Assembly (NCBI RefSeq): GCF_000292525.1
Contig: NZ_AEYF01000055.1
Location: 186,001 to 250,000, forward strand
Source of the DNA: Rhizobium sp. CCGE 510
Lineage (GTDB): Bacteria > Pseudomonadota > Alphaproteobacteria > Rhizobiales > Rhizobiaceae
Reading direction: 5' to 3'
DNA length: 64,000 nucleotides
Part shown: positions 33,309-41,905 of the stretch, one piece after another
How positions within the stretch are numbered: position 1 is the stretch's first letter
Layout: the number at the start of each line of letters is the position of its first letter
Translations under genes and position numbers: made by a program
Notes under the pieces: model-generated
Database searches by the model: none
What the model was told of the DNA's origin: nothing
The model's input: the letters and a program-made list of their open reading frames with translations, nothing else

Positions 33309-34375
33309 CCACGCAGATCGAGCTCAGAGGCGTCAATAAATATTACGGCGCCTTCCACGCCCTGAAGAACATCGACCTGTCGATTGCCAAGGGAACTTTC
33401 GTCGCGCTCGTCGGCCCTTCGGGCTGCGGCAAGTCCACGCTGCTGCGCTCGCTCGCCGGCCTCGAAAGCATCTCGACCGGCGACTTGAGGATCGCCGGCG
33501 AGTTGATGAACGGCGTGCCCCCACGCAAGCGCGATGTCGCCATGGTGTTTCAGTCTTATGCGCTTTATCCGCATATGACGGTGGAAGAGAACCTGACCTA
33601 TAGCCTGCGCATCCGCGGCATTGCCAAGGCCGAGGCCAAGAAAGCGGCCGAGGACGTGGCGGCAACAACCGGTCTGTCGCATCTGCTGAAGCGCTATCCC
33701 CGCGAACTTTCCGGCGGCCAGCGCCAGCGCGTCGCCATGAGCCGCGCCATCATCCGCCATCCGAAGGCCTTCCTGTTCGACGAGCCGTTGTCCAATCTCG
33801 ATGCGGCGCTGCGCGTCCACATGCGCAAGGAAATCCGATCGCTGCACGACCGGCTGAACGCAACCTTCGTCTACGTCACGCACGATCAGGTCGAAGCGAT
33901 GACGATGGCCGACCATGTGGTGGTGATGCGTGACGGCATCATCGAACAGCAAGGCGCGCCGCTGGACCTCTACGACCGGCCGCTGAACCGGTTCGTCGCC
34001 GGCTTCATCGGCTCACCGGCCATGAATTTCATTCCGGCGATCGGCGCCGAAGACGGCAACAGCTTGATCCTGGATTTCGGCGCTGTGAAGCAGACGCTTG
34101 CGATCACCCGCGCCATCGAGCCGGGGCGCAAACTCGTCGCCGGCATCCGGCCGGAACATATCGGCGTCGTCGAGCCCGGGCATGGCAGTTTCGATGTGCC
34201 GATCGCCTTCGTCGAATCGACCGGATCGTCGACCTTCATCGTCGCGGAGACCCAGCCGGAACTGACGATCGTCGAGACGCGCCGCGACAGGGTGAAAACA
34301 GGAGATAGGATCGGGCTTTCGATCGATCCGGCCCAGATCCATCTCTTCGATGCATCGACGGACCACGTCATATAA
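33305..34375 (+). CDS. ABC transporter ATP-binding protein, MalK/UgpC type
   Basis: This 356-residue ATPase has Walker A GPSGCGKST, Q-loop MVFQSYALYPHMT, signature LSGGQRQR, Walker B AFLFDEPLSNLDA and switch FVYVTHDQVEAM. A C-terminal TOBE domain (GIRPEHIGV) is the usual regulatory part of CUT1 ATPases. It is the last gene of the operon that begins at 28116. A strong hairpin follows at 34429. Confidence 0.93.
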   Translation: MTTQIELRGVNKYYGAFHALKNIDLSIAKGTFVALVGPSGCGKSTLLRSLAGLESISTGDLRIAGELMNGVPPRKRDVAMVFQSYALYPHMTVEENLTYSLRIRGIAKAEAKKAAEDVAATTGLSHLLKRYPRELSGGQRQRVAMSRAIIRHPKAFLFDEPLSNLDAALRVHMRKEIRSLHDRLNATFVYVTHDQVEAMTMADHVVVMRDGIIEQQGAPLDLYDRPLNRFVAGFIGSPAMNFIPAIGAEDGNSLILDFGAVKQTLAITRAIEPGRKLVAGIRPEHIGVVEPGHGSFDVPIAFVESTGSSTFIVAETQPELTIVETRRDRVKTGDRIGLSIDPAQIHLFDASTDHVI

Positions 34376-34428
34376 AGGCAGCCACGCAGCCTGCTGGTTC
34401 GGATTTGTCATAAATCGAACGTGGGCGA

Positions 34429-34467
34429 CAGCCTCGGGCAGGGTCTCGGACAGACCGCCCGAGGCTG
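34429..34467 (+). terminator. Strong hairpin ending the Gfo/Idh-CUT1 operon
   Basis: CAGCCTCGGGC (34429-34439) pairs perfectly with GCCCGAGGCTG (34457-34467). Inside it GGTCT (34442-34446) pairs with AGACC (34452-34456) around CGGAC. The stem is long and GC-rich but has no T-run after it. It separates the ATPase stop from the LacI promoter and probably acts as a terminator or transcript end. Confidence 0.6.
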
Positions 34468-34560
34468 GCTGCGCCACAAGCGCGTCCCGACGAACGTCTG
34501 AGCCGTCCGATCGAGCTCCGATCGGTTTATAGAAAAACACATCCCGCAGATTCATCGCTG

Positions 34561-34619
34561 TTGACAAAGACAAGCAATCGATATTGTCTTGTAAAGCGCT
34601 TTACTAAACCGCTTTACAA
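34561..34619 (+). promoter_or_regulatory. Promoter with tandem LacI-type operators before the LacI gene
   Basis: TTGACA at 34561-34566 is a consensus -35; TATTGT at 34582-34587 is the best -10 candidate. Directly after it lies the perfect palindrome GTAAAGCGCTTTAC (34591-34604), then a second, imperfect dyad TAAACCGCTTTA (34605-34616). The two together also form a 10-base perfect inverted repeat TTGTAAAGCG / CGCTTTACAA (34589-34598 and 34610-34619). The LacI start codon is only 12 bases further on. This is a strong candidate autoregulatory site for the LacI gene and the operon after it. Confidence 0.85.
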
Positions 34620-34631
34620 TAGGTCCAGCCA

Positions 34632-35654
34632 ATGGCCAAGGGAACGACACCAAGCTTGAAGGACGTTGCGGCCGCCGCCGGCGTGTCGGTCACGACCGTG
34701 TCGCGTTTCGTCAACGGCAGCCTCGATCTTCCCTTCCAGACCAAGAAGCGCATCGAAGATGCGATCAAGACGCTGAACTACCGGCCGAACCCGCATGCGC
34801 GCCGGCTGAGCCGGGGGCGCTCGGACACGATCGGTCTGGTCGTGCCCGATATCGCCAACCCTTTCTTCGCGACCCTCGTCGCCGCCGTCGAACAGGCGGC
34901 CGATGAAAAGAAGCTCGCCGTCTCGCTGCATGCCACGCTCAACCGGCCAGGGCGCGAGATCGAATATCTGCAGCTGATCGAGCGCAATCACGTCGACGGC
35001 CTGATCTTCGTCACCAATCACCCCGACGACGGCGCGCTTGCCACGCTGATCAACGGCACCGGCAAGGTCATCATCGTCGATGAGGACATTCCCGATTCGA
35101 AGGCGCCGAAGCTGTTCTGCGACAACGAGCAGGGCGGTTATCTCGCCGGCCGGCACCTGGCCGAGCAGGGCCATCGGCATGTGCTGTTCATCGGCGGCGA
35201 CGAGCGTATGATCAGCGCCCGCAGACGTTATGACGGCCTGCTGAAGGCACTTAAGGAACGGCATGGCGAAATGGCCAGGGCCGATCGCTACGCCGGCGAA
35301 TATACCATCGAATACGGCCGTGCAGCCGCGCTGGAATATCTCTCGGGAGACCGAAACGCGACGGCGATCTTCGCCAGCTCCGACGAGATCGCCATCGGCC
35401 TGGTCGAGGTCTTCAGAAGCCGGGGCGTCTCGATCCCTGCTGACATCTCGGTCATCGGCTTCGACGATGTCGGTCCGCTTCATCTTTTTGCACCGCCGCT
35501 GACCGCCATCCGTCAGCCGGTGCGTCAGATCGGAAGGCGGTCGCTGGAGCTGCTTCTGGAAACCAATTGGCACGAGTGGAAACCATCCGCTTCGGAGGAG
35601 CTGGTGCCTGTCGAAATCGTGGTACGGAACTCCGTTGCGCCGCCCGCGAAATAA
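34632..35654 (+). CDS. LacI-family transcriptional regulator
   Basis: This 340-residue regulator has the helix-turn-helix SLKDVAAAAGVSVTTVSRFV at residues 8-27, the hinge helix NPHARRLSRGRSDTIGLVVP and a full sensor domain. The ATG at 34632 lies close behind tandem palindromic operators, which suggests autorepression. It is the first gene of a same-strand series of nine that continues through the ribose-type importer and five enzymes, and it is probably the repressor of the whole unit. Its inducer is unknown. Confidence 0.92.
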   Translation: MAKGTTPSLKDVAAAAGVSVTTVSRFVNGSLDLPFQTKKRIEDAIKTLNYRPNPHARRLSRGRSDTIGLVVPDIANPFFATLVAAVEQAADEKKLAVSLHATLNRPGREIEYLQLIERNHVDGLIFVTNHPDDGALATLINGTGKVIIVDEDIPDSKAPKLFCDNEQGGYLAGRHLAEQGHRHVLFIGGDERMISARRRYDGLLKALKERHGEMARADRYAGEYTIEYGRAAALEYLSGDRNATAIFASSDEIAIGLVEVFRSRGVSIPADISVIGFDDVGPLHLFAPPLTAIRQPVRQIGRRSLELLLETNWHEWKPSASEELVPVEIVVRNSVAPPAK

Positions 35655-35689
35655 GAAAAGCAACGTCAAAACCAAAAGAGGATGAGAAC

Positions 35690-36643
35690 ATGACACTGAA
35701 TTTGACAAGACGAACGATGATCGCAGCCGCCGGCTTCACCGCGTTGACCTTCATTGGCCTGTCCGGCGCCCAGGCACAGGAAAAGAAGACCGTCGCACTG
35801 GTGCAGATCAATCAGCAGGCGCTTTTCTTCAACCAGATGAATGCGGGCGCCCAGAAGGCGGCCGACGCCGCCGGCGTCAAACTGGTGATCTTCAACGCCA
35901 ACAACGAGACGACCGCGCAGAACAGCGCGATCGAAACCTACGTCCAGGAAAAGGTCTCCGGTCTTGCCGTCGTGGCGATCGACGTCAACGGCATCATGCC
36001 GGCCGTCAAGCAGGCGGCCGACGCCGGCATTCCTGTCGTTGCCATCGACGCCATTCTGCCGGAAGGGCCGCAGAAGGCGCAGATCGGCGTCGACAATGCG
36101 GCGGCTGGTGCCGACATGGGCAAATACTTTCTCGACTACGTCAAGGCGAACATGGGCGGCAAAGCCAAGCTCGGCGTCGTCGGCGCACTGAACTCGTTCA
36201 TCCAGAACATCCGCCAAGACGGCTTTGAGAAGACCCTGAAAGGCGTCGACGGCATCGAGATGGCTGGCGTCGTCGATGGGCAGAACATCCAGGACAACGC
36301 CCTTGCGGCGGCTGAGAACCTGATTACCGCCAATCCTGACCTGACGGCGATCTACGCCACTGGCGAGCCGGCGCTGATGGGGGCGATCGCCGCTGTCCAG
36401 AGCCAAGGAAAGCAGGACAAGATCAAGGTATTCGGCTGGGATCTGACTGCCGAAGCCATTGCCGGCATCGATGCCGGCTTCGTCGTCGCCGTCGTCCAGC
36501 AGGATCCGGCCGCGATGGGCGGTGCCGCCGTCGACGCGCTGGTGAAGGCCTCGGCCGGCGAGGCCGTCACGAAGACGATCTCGGTGCCGATTACCATCGT
36601 GACCAAGGAGAATGTCGAACCGTACCGGGCCGTCTTCAAATGA
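35690..36643 (+). CDS. Ribose-type ABC substrate-binding protein (RbsB-like)
   Basis: The 317-residue periplasmic receptor starts at the ATG at 35690 behind AGAGGA. Its N-terminus LNLTRRTMIAAAGFTALTFI has a double arginine and a hydrophobic core ending GAQAQE, so it is either a Sec or a Tat signal. The mature protein has the type I fold: KTVALVQINQQALFFNQMNAGAQ, FNANNETTAQNSAIETYVQE, GIPVVAIDAILP, and ATGEPALMGAIAAVQS. It resembles ribose and autoinducer-2-type receptors in plan. Its stop overlaps the ATPase start. Confidence 0.9.
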   Translation: MTLNLTRRTMIAAAGFTALTFIGLSGAQAQEKKTVALVQINQQALFFNQMNAGAQKAADAAGVKLVIFNANNETTAQNSAIETYVQEKVSGLAVVAIDVNGIMPAVKQAADAGIPVVAIDAILPEGPQKAQIGVDNAAAGADMGKYFLDYVKANMGGKAKLGVVGALNSFIQNIRQDGFEKTLKGVDGIEMAGVVDGQNIQDNALAAAENLITANPDLTAIYATGEPALMGAIAAVQSQGKQDKIKVFGWDLTAEAIAGIDAGFVVAVVQQDPAAMGGAAVDALVKASAGEAVTKTISVPITIVTKENVEPYRAVFK

Positions 36644-37461
36644 TCGAAAGCGGACAGCATCATCTCGCTGCCGCCGGTTCCGGAGGGGTCGCGCCCTCCG
36701 GAATCGGAACATCCGGCGGCACCCGATCCGACCCGCGCATCTCGCTGCGCGGTATCCGCAAGTCCTTCGGCTCACATCAGGCGCTGCGCGGCGTCGACCT
36801 CGATATCTTCCCCGGTGAATGCCTGGGCCTCGTCGGCGATAACGCCGCCGGAAAGTCGACACTGACGAAAATCATCTCAGGAACCTATATTCCCGATGCC
36901 GGCACGATCACCATGGAAGGCGAGGAGGTTCGCTTCTCCGGCCCCGCGGATGCGCGCGGTCGGAACATCGAAATGGTGTTCCAGGATCTCAGCCTTTGCG
37001 ATCACATCGATGTCGTCGGCAATCTCTTCCTCGGCCGCGAACTCAGCCGCGGGCCGTTTCTCGATACCCGGACGATGCTGTCCGAAGCCCGCAAGATGCT
37101 GGATTCGCTGGAGATCCGCATACCCAGGCTGACGGGCAAGGTCGCTCAGCTCTCCGGCGGGCAGCGTCAGGCGATCGCCATTGCGCGCGCGGCCTCCTTT
37201 AAGCCGAAGGTGCTGATCATGGATGAGCCGACATCGGCGCTTGCCGTCGCGGAGGTCGAGGCGGTGCTATCGCTGATCAACCGCGTCAAGGCAAACGGGG
37301 TCTCGGTGATCCTCATCACCCACCGGCTCCAGGATCTCTTCCGGGTCTGCGACCGCATCGCGGTGATGTATGAGGGCACGAAGGTGGCCGAGCGGCAGAT
37401 CGGCAGCACCAACCTCGAGGATCTCGTCCATTTGATCGTCGGTGAAGGAGCCAGGCAATGA
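36640..37461 (+). CDS. Ribose-type ABC transporter ATP-binding protein, single domain
   Basis: This 273-residue ATPase has only one ABC domain, unlike the double-domain RbsA type. Walker A is GDNAAGKST, the Q-loop MVFQDLSLCDHIDVV, the signature LSGGQRQA, Walker B VLIMDEPTSALAV and the switch histidine ILITHRLQDL. A Gly/Ser-rich N-terminal tail of about 30 residues precedes the domain. Two copies would have to dimerise, as in FrcA-type importers of rhizobia. Start and stop both overlap neighbouring genes (ATGA). Confidence 0.9.
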   Translation: MIESGQHHLAAAGSGGVAPSGIGTSGGTRSDPRISLRGIRKSFGSHQALRGVDLDIFPGECLGLVGDNAAGKSTLTKIISGTYIPDAGTITMEGEEVRFSGPADARGRNIEMVFQDLSLCDHIDVVGNLFLGRELSRGPFLDTRTMLSEARKMLDSLEIRIPRLTGKVAQLSGGQRQAIAIARAASFKPKVLIMDEPTSALAVAEVEAVLSLINRVKANGVSVILITHRLQDLFRVCDRIAVMYEGTKVAERQIGSTNLEDLVHLIVGEGARQ

Positions 37462-38462
37462 CGGCTTACACGGAACGCGGCCGCGGCTCGCGTGCGGCCG
37501 ATTTCTTCGGCGAACATGCGCAGGTGCTGTCGATCGCCATCTTCTTCCTGGCCTGCATGATCTTCTTCTCGATCGGCAGCGAGACCTTCTTCACACTCGG
37601 CAACATCCTGAATGTCGTCCGACAGGCCGCCCCCATCCTGATCGTCGCCATCGCCATGACCTTTGTCATCATCACCGGCGGTATCGATCTCTCCGTCGGC
37701 TCGCAGGTCGCGCTCGTCAATGCGGTTGCGGCAATCGTCATGGCGATGGGAATTCCCTGGCCGACCGTGGTCATCGGCATGCTGGTGCTCGGCGCCTTCA
37801 TGGGACTGGTCCAGGGCTGGTTCGTCGCCTATCAGGGCATTCCGGCCTTCATCGTCACGCTTGCCGGCCTCTCGATCCTGCGCGGCCTGGCGCTCTATCT
37901 GACCCAGGGTTATTCCATCCCGATCAAGGATGCGCCTGGTTTCTTCGCGCTCGGCCGCAGTGAAATTTTCGGATTCCCGATCCCGGCGGTCATCGCCATC
38001 GTCATTGCCGCGCTCGGCTATGTGATTATCACAGCGACGAAATATGGCCGGCAAGTCGTGGCGGTTGGTTCCAACATGGAAGCGGCACGGCGTGTCGGCA
38101 TGCCCGCCAAATGGATCATCGCCTCGGTCTACATCATCTCCGGTATCGCCTGCGCGGTCGCCGGCCTGCTGATTGCCGCTCGGCTCGGCTCCGGTTCGTC
38201 CAATGCCGCCGTCGGTTTCGAGCTGCAGGTGATTGCAGCCGTCGTTCTCGGCGGAACGTCGTTGATGGGCGGGCGCGGCACCATCCTCGGCACGGTGCTC
38301 GGCACGCTGACCATCGCCGTCATCGGCAACGGCCTGATCCTGATGCACATATCGCCGTTCTTCACCCAGATCGTCACCGGCGCCATCATTCTCGTCGCCA
38401 TCTGGCTGAACACCCGCATCTTCACCGTCAATTTCCGTTTCGGAATGGGCAGGAAAGGATGA
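37458..38462 (+). CDS. Ribose-type ABC transporter permease (RbsC-like)
   Basis: The 334-residue CUT2 permease has eight to ten hydrophobic segments, the diagnostic ITGGIDLSVGSQVALV motif and the closing GTSLMGGRGTILGTVLGTL region. Its start overlaps the ATPase stop. With the receptor at 35690 and the single-domain ATPase it forms a complete importer. Confidence 0.92.
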   Translation: MTAYTERGRGSRAADFFGEHAQVLSIAIFFLACMIFFSIGSETFFTLGNILNVVRQAAPILIVAIAMTFVIITGGIDLSVGSQVALVNAVAAIVMAMGIPWPTVVIGMLVLGAFMGLVQGWFVAYQGIPAFIVTLAGLSILRGLALYLTQGYSIPIKDAPGFFALGRSEIFGFPIPAVIAIVIAALGYVIITATKYGRQVVAVGSNMEAARRVGMPAKWIIASVYIISGIACAVAGLLIAARLGSGSSNAAVGFELQVIAAVVLGGTSLMGGRGTILGTVLGTLTIAVIGNGLILMHISPFFTQIVTGAIILVAIWLNTRIFTVNFRFGMGRKG

Positions 38463-38466
38463 GGCG

Positions 38467-39546
38467 ATGAGTGAACAAGCAGCAGAGAGCTTGTCGGAAG
38501 CGCATGTCCGCTCCGGCAAGGTGATGACCGTTACCGGCCCCGTTTCGGCGGATGCGCTCGGCGTGACACTGATGCACGAGCATATCCTCAACGACTGCCG
38601 CTGCTGGTGGCATGCGCCGAAGACGCCGGAGCGGCAATATCTAGCCGAAAGCTTCGTCTGCATGGAGATCCTTGGCGAACTCCGGCAGGACCCCTTCGTC
38701 AACAAGCACAATATCACGCTGGACGACGAACATCTGGCGGTGGCCGAACTCAAGGATTTCGCCACGGCGGGCGGTCGCACCGTAGTCGAGCCGACGTGCA
38801 AGGGCATCGGCCGCGATCCGCTGGCGCTCCGGCGTATCTCCGAGGCGTCAGGCCTCAACATCGTGATGGGGGCGGGTTACTATCTCGGCTCCTCGCATCC
38901 TGAAGGCGTCGCCGCGATGAGCGTCGATGACATCGCGCTAGAGATCGTCCGTGAGGCGAGGGAGGGCGTCGACGGCACCGGCGTCAGGATCGGCTTGATC
39001 GGCGAGATCGGCGTCTCCTCGGATTTCACCGCCGAGGAAGAGAAATCGCTGCGCGGTGCGGCACGCGCGCAGGTGCTGACCGGGCTTCCGCTGATGGTGC
39101 ATCTGCCGGGCTGGTTCCGTCTCGGCCACCGCGTGCTCGACGTGGTGGCGGAAGAGGGGGCGAATCTCCGCCACACCGTGCTTTGCCACATGAACCCATC
39201 ACATGACGACCTTGCCTATCAGAGCGAGCTGGCGGAGCGCGGCGCCTTTATTGAATACGACATGATCGGCATGGATTTCTTCTATGCCGATCAGCAGGTG
39301 CAGTGCCCGAGCGACGAAGAAGCTGCGCGCGCGATCGTGCGTCTCGTCGAGGCCGGTTATCTCGACCGGATTCTTCTGTCGCACGACGTCTTTCTGAAGA
39401 TGATGCTGACGCATTATGGCGGCAATGGCTACGCCTATATCCTTCACCACTTCCTTCCCCGTCTTCAGCGGCACGGCCTCGACGGGGCTACTCTCGACGA
39501 GATGATGCGCAGCAATCCGCGACGCGTCTTTCAAACCGGAGCCTAG
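38467..39546 (+). CDS. Phosphotriesterase-family metallohydrolase
   Basis: This 359-residue amidohydrolase-superfamily TIM barrel is of the phosphotriesterase/lactonase type. Metal ligands visible are HEH in VTLMHEHILND, the later histidines in LMVHLPGW and VLCHMNPSHDD, and the aspartate in ILLSHDVFLK. The bridging position, a carbamylated lysine in classic phosphotriesterase, is glutamate here (GLIGEIGVSSDF), as in PHP-type members. It starts four bases after the permease stop. In this context it is more likely a lactonase or phospho-sugar hydrolase of a catabolic pathway than an organophosphate hydrolase. Confidence 0.85.
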   Translation: MSEQAAESLSEAHVRSGKVMTVTGPVSADALGVTLMHEHILNDCRCWWHAPKTPERQYLAESFVCMEILGELRQDPFVNKHNITLDDEHLAVAELKDFATAGGRTVVEPTCKGIGRDPLALRRISEASGLNIVMGAGYYLGSSHPEGVAAMSVDDIALEIVREAREGVDGTGVRIGLIGEIGVSSDFTAEEEKSLRGAARAQVLTGLPLMVHLPGWFRLGHRVLDVVAEEGANLRHTVLCHMNPSHDDLAYQSELAERGAFIEYDMIGMDFFYADQQVQCPSDEEAARAIVRLVEAGYLDRILLSHDVFLKMMLTHYGGNGYAYILHHFLPRLQRHGLDGATLDEMMRSNPRRVFQTGA

Positions 39547-39578
39547 CTCCATCAATTCAATCGATCACAGGTATGGTC

Positions 39579-40352
39579 ATGACAAAGAAAATCCTCCTTG
39601 TCGGCGAGAGCTGGGTCAGCTCCGCCACGCACTACAAAGGCTTCGACCAGTTCGGCAGCGTCACCTTCCATCTCGGCGCCGAACCGCTGGTCAAGGCGCT
39701 GGCCGGCAGCGCCTTCGAACTCACCTATATGCCGGCGCATGAGGCGGTGGAGAAATTCCCCTTCGATATATCCGGGCTCGATGCTTACGATGCCATCATC
39801 CTCTCCGATATCGGCGCCAATTCGCTGCTGCTGCCGCCGGATGTGTGGCTGCATTCGCGCACGGTGCCGAACCGGCTGAAGCTGCTGAAGGCATGGGTGG
39901 AAAAGGGCGGCGGCCTGCTGATGGTCGGCGGCTATTTTTCCTTCCAGGGCATCGACGGCAAGGCGCGCTGGCGGCGCACCCCCGTCGAAGACACCTTGCC
40001 CGTCACCTGCCTGCCCTATGACGACCGCGTCGAGATCCCGGAGGGAACCGTTGCCGAGGTGGTGAAGCCTGAGCACCCGACGATGCAGGGCCTCGAAGGC
40101 GCCTGGCCGGTGCTGCTCGGCGTCAACGAGGTCGAAGTGCGCGACCGTGCGGATGTCGAAGTCGTCGCGCGCCTGCCCGAGGATCAAGGCGGTCATCCGC
40201 TGCTCGTCCTCGGCACGCACGGCACTGGGCGAACGGCGGCCTGGACATCGGATATCGGTCCGCACTGGCTCTCGCCGGCCTTCTGCGAATGGGAAGGCTA
40301 CGGCCGGCTGTGGAAAAACATCCTCGGCTGGCTCACCGAGAACCAGGCGTGA
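39579..40352 (+). CDS. GATase1-like (class I glutamine amidotransferase fold) protein of unknown function
   Basis: The 257-residue product has the class I glutamine-amidotransferase-like fold seen in ThuA/YhbO-type and GATase1-like proteins: KKILLVGESWVSSATHYKGF at the start, YDAIILSDIGANSLLL, WVEKGGGLLMVGGYFSFQGI, and a late GTGRTAAWTSDIGPHW. The nucleophile position after the MVGG strand is GYFS rather than a cysteine elbow, so ordinary amidotransferase chemistry is unlikely. I prefer the ATG at 39579 (AGGT upstream) over 39573. It lies between the phosphotriesterase-like and BtpA genes and must serve the same pathway, but its reaction is unknown. Confidence 0.72.
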   Translation: MTKKILLVGESWVSSATHYKGFDQFGSVTFHLGAEPLVKALAGSAFELTYMPAHEAVEKFPFDISGLDAYDAIILSDIGANSLLLPPDVWLHSRTVPNRLKLLKAWVEKGGGLLMVGGYFSFQGIDGKARWRRTPVEDTLPVTCLPYDDRVEIPEGTVAEVVKPEHPTMQGLEGAWPVLLGVNEVEVRDRADVEVVARLPEDQGGHPLLVLGTHGTGRTAAWTSDIGPHWLSPAFCEWEGYGRLWKNILGWLTENQA

Positions 40353-40388
40353 TTGCAGCACGCGGCAGGAATTGGAAAGGAAATGGAC

Positions 40389-41231
40389 ATGCAGGAAATT
40401 TCGGACAGATCATCCAACGCCGTCAGGGACATTTTCGGCAGAGACAAGGTTCTGATCGGCATGATCCACTGCCCGGCCTTCCCGGGCGCACCGCGTTACC
40501 GGGGGGCTGCGATGGATGCGATCTACGACGCGTGCATGCGCGACGCCGAAGCTTGCATGGAAGGCGGCCTGCATGGGCTGATTGTCGAAAATCACGGCGA
40601 CGTACCATTCTCGAAGCCTGAGGATATCGGCCCCGAGACGACGGGTTTCATGTCTGTCGTGACGGACCGGATCGCGCGCGCGGCCGGTATTCCGCTGGGC
40701 ATCAACGTCCTTGCCAATGCGCCGATTCCAGCCTTCGCCATCGCCATGGCCGGCGGCGCCAAATTCATCCGCGTCAATCAATGGGCCAATGCCTATGTTG
40801 CCAATGAAGGTTTCATGGAGGGCAGGGCGGCCGAAGCCATGCGCTATCGCTCGCTGCTCAGGGCCGAGCACATCAAGGTTTTTGCCGACAGTCACGTCAA
40901 GCACGGCAGCCACGCCATCGTCGCCGACCGCTCGATCCAGGAACTGACGCGCGACCTCGCCTTCTTCGATGCGGACGGCGTCATCGCCACCGGCCAGCGA
41001 ACCGGCAATTCGGCGACGATGGAGGAAATCGAGGAGATCGGCGCAGCGACGCATCTGCCACTGCTCGTCGGCTCCGGCGTCAACAAGGACAATATCGTCG
41101 ATATTCTAAGCCGCACCAACGGCGTCATCGTCGCTTCCTCGCTGAAGCATGGCGGCGTCTGGTGGAACCCCGTCGACATCGAGCGCGTCCGCGCCTTCCG
41201 CGCGGCAGCCGAGCCTGGACTGGAGGGTTGA
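40389..41231 (+). CDS. BtpA/SgcQ-family TIM-barrel protein
   Basis: This 280-residue protein matches the BtpA family: IGMIHCPAFPGAPRY near the N-terminus, DAEACMEGGLHGLIVENHGDVPF, GINVLANAPIPAFAIA, IRVNQWANAYVANEGFMEGRA and GSGVNKDNIVDIL. BtpA was first linked to photosystem I stability in cyanobacteria. In heterotrophs such as E. coli (SgcQ) it occurs in sugar operons and is thought to be an enzyme with a phosphate-binding TIM barrel. I choose the ATG at 40389 because AAGGA is eight bases upstream. Its place beside a PfkB kinase and a phosphotriesterase-like hydrolase supports a sugar-phosphate role. Confidence 0.85.
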   Translation: MQEISDRSSNAVRDIFGRDKVLIGMIHCPAFPGAPRYRGAAMDAIYDACMRDAEACMEGGLHGLIVENHGDVPFSKPEDIGPETTGFMSVVTDRIARAAGIPLGINVLANAPIPAFAIAMAGGAKFIRVNQWANAYVANEGFMEGRAAEAMRYRSLLRAEHIKVFADSHVKHGSHAIVADRSIQELTRDLAFFDADGVIATGQRTGNSATMEEIEEIGAATHLPLLVGSGVNKDNIVDILSRTNGVIVASSLKHGGVWWNPVDIERVRAFRAAAEPGLEG

Positions 41232-41233
41232 GC

Positions 41234-41881
41234 ATGGCGGCGGAAAGCCTCTCGGACCGCATCCTGCACGAGAACGACGCCGTCTTCCGCGCGATGCTTT
41301 CCCATCGTTTCGTCGAGGACGTCAAGAACGACGGGCTGAGCAAGGAGGCTTTCGATCGTTATCTCGTCTACGAAGGCGCTTTCGTCGACAGCGCCATCTC
41401 GATCTTCGCCTATGCGGCGGGGACCGCGAAAACGATGGCGCAGAAACGCTGGCTGATCGCCGTGCTCGACGCGCTCGCCAACGAGCAGATCGCCTATTTC
41501 GAGCGCACCTTCGCCAGCCGCGGCATCGACCCCTCGTCGTTCGACACCAGCATTGCCGGGGTCGAGGCCTTTCGCGTGGGCATGCTTGACATCGCCCGGC
41601 AGGGCGGCTTCCTCGACACGGCCGCGGCGATGTTTGCCGCTGAATGGATGTACTGGACCTGGTCGAAGGAAGCAGCCAGCCGCCCGATCAGCGATCCGCT
41701 GCTGAAGGAATGGGTCGACATGCACGTCGATCCGAACTTCGCCGCCCAGGCGCAATGGCTGAAGAATGAACTCGACATCGCCGGAGAAACGCTGGAAGAG
41801 GATGAAAAAGCGCGGCTCAGCGCGATCTTCGGCCGGGCGATGCAACTTGAGATCGATTTTCACGATGCGCCTTATCTTTAG
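41234..41881 (+). CDS. TenA/THI-4-family protein
   Basis: The 215-residue all-helical protein has the TenA plan: FDRYLVYEGAFVDSAISIFAYAAG, then FFSRxGID-like FASRGIDPSSFDTSIAG and the conserved FAAEWMYWTWSKEA, followed by the C-terminal acidic ETLEEDEKARL. TenA proteins salvage thiamine pyrimidines or act as aminohydrolases. The protein contains no cysteine at all, so it lacks the active-site cysteine of classic thiaminase II and would fall in the glutamate-type branch. The ATG at 41234 follows GGAGG. It overlaps nothing but lies two bases after the BtpA stop, firmly inside the sugar operon, which is an unusual setting. Confidence 0.82.
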   Translation: MAAESLSDRILHENDAVFRAMLSHRFVEDVKNDGLSKEAFDRYLVYEGAFVDSAISIFAYAAGTAKTMAQKRWLIAVLDALANEQIAYFERTFASRGIDPSSFDTSIAGVEAFRVGMLDIARQGGFLDTAAAMFAAEWMYWTWSKEAASRPISDPLLKEWVDMHVDPNFAAQAQWLKNELDIAGETLEEDEKARLSAIFGRAMQLEIDFHDAPYL

Positions 41882-41905
41882 CTTCAGCCTTGCGAAAGCG
41901 GATGC

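Noticed and set aside
37167..38861. A 564-codon open frame on the minus strand
   Set aside because: It covers the RbsC-like permease and phosphotriesterase-like genes in antisense. The Asp/Gly/Arg-rich translation is a typical GC-bias artefact.
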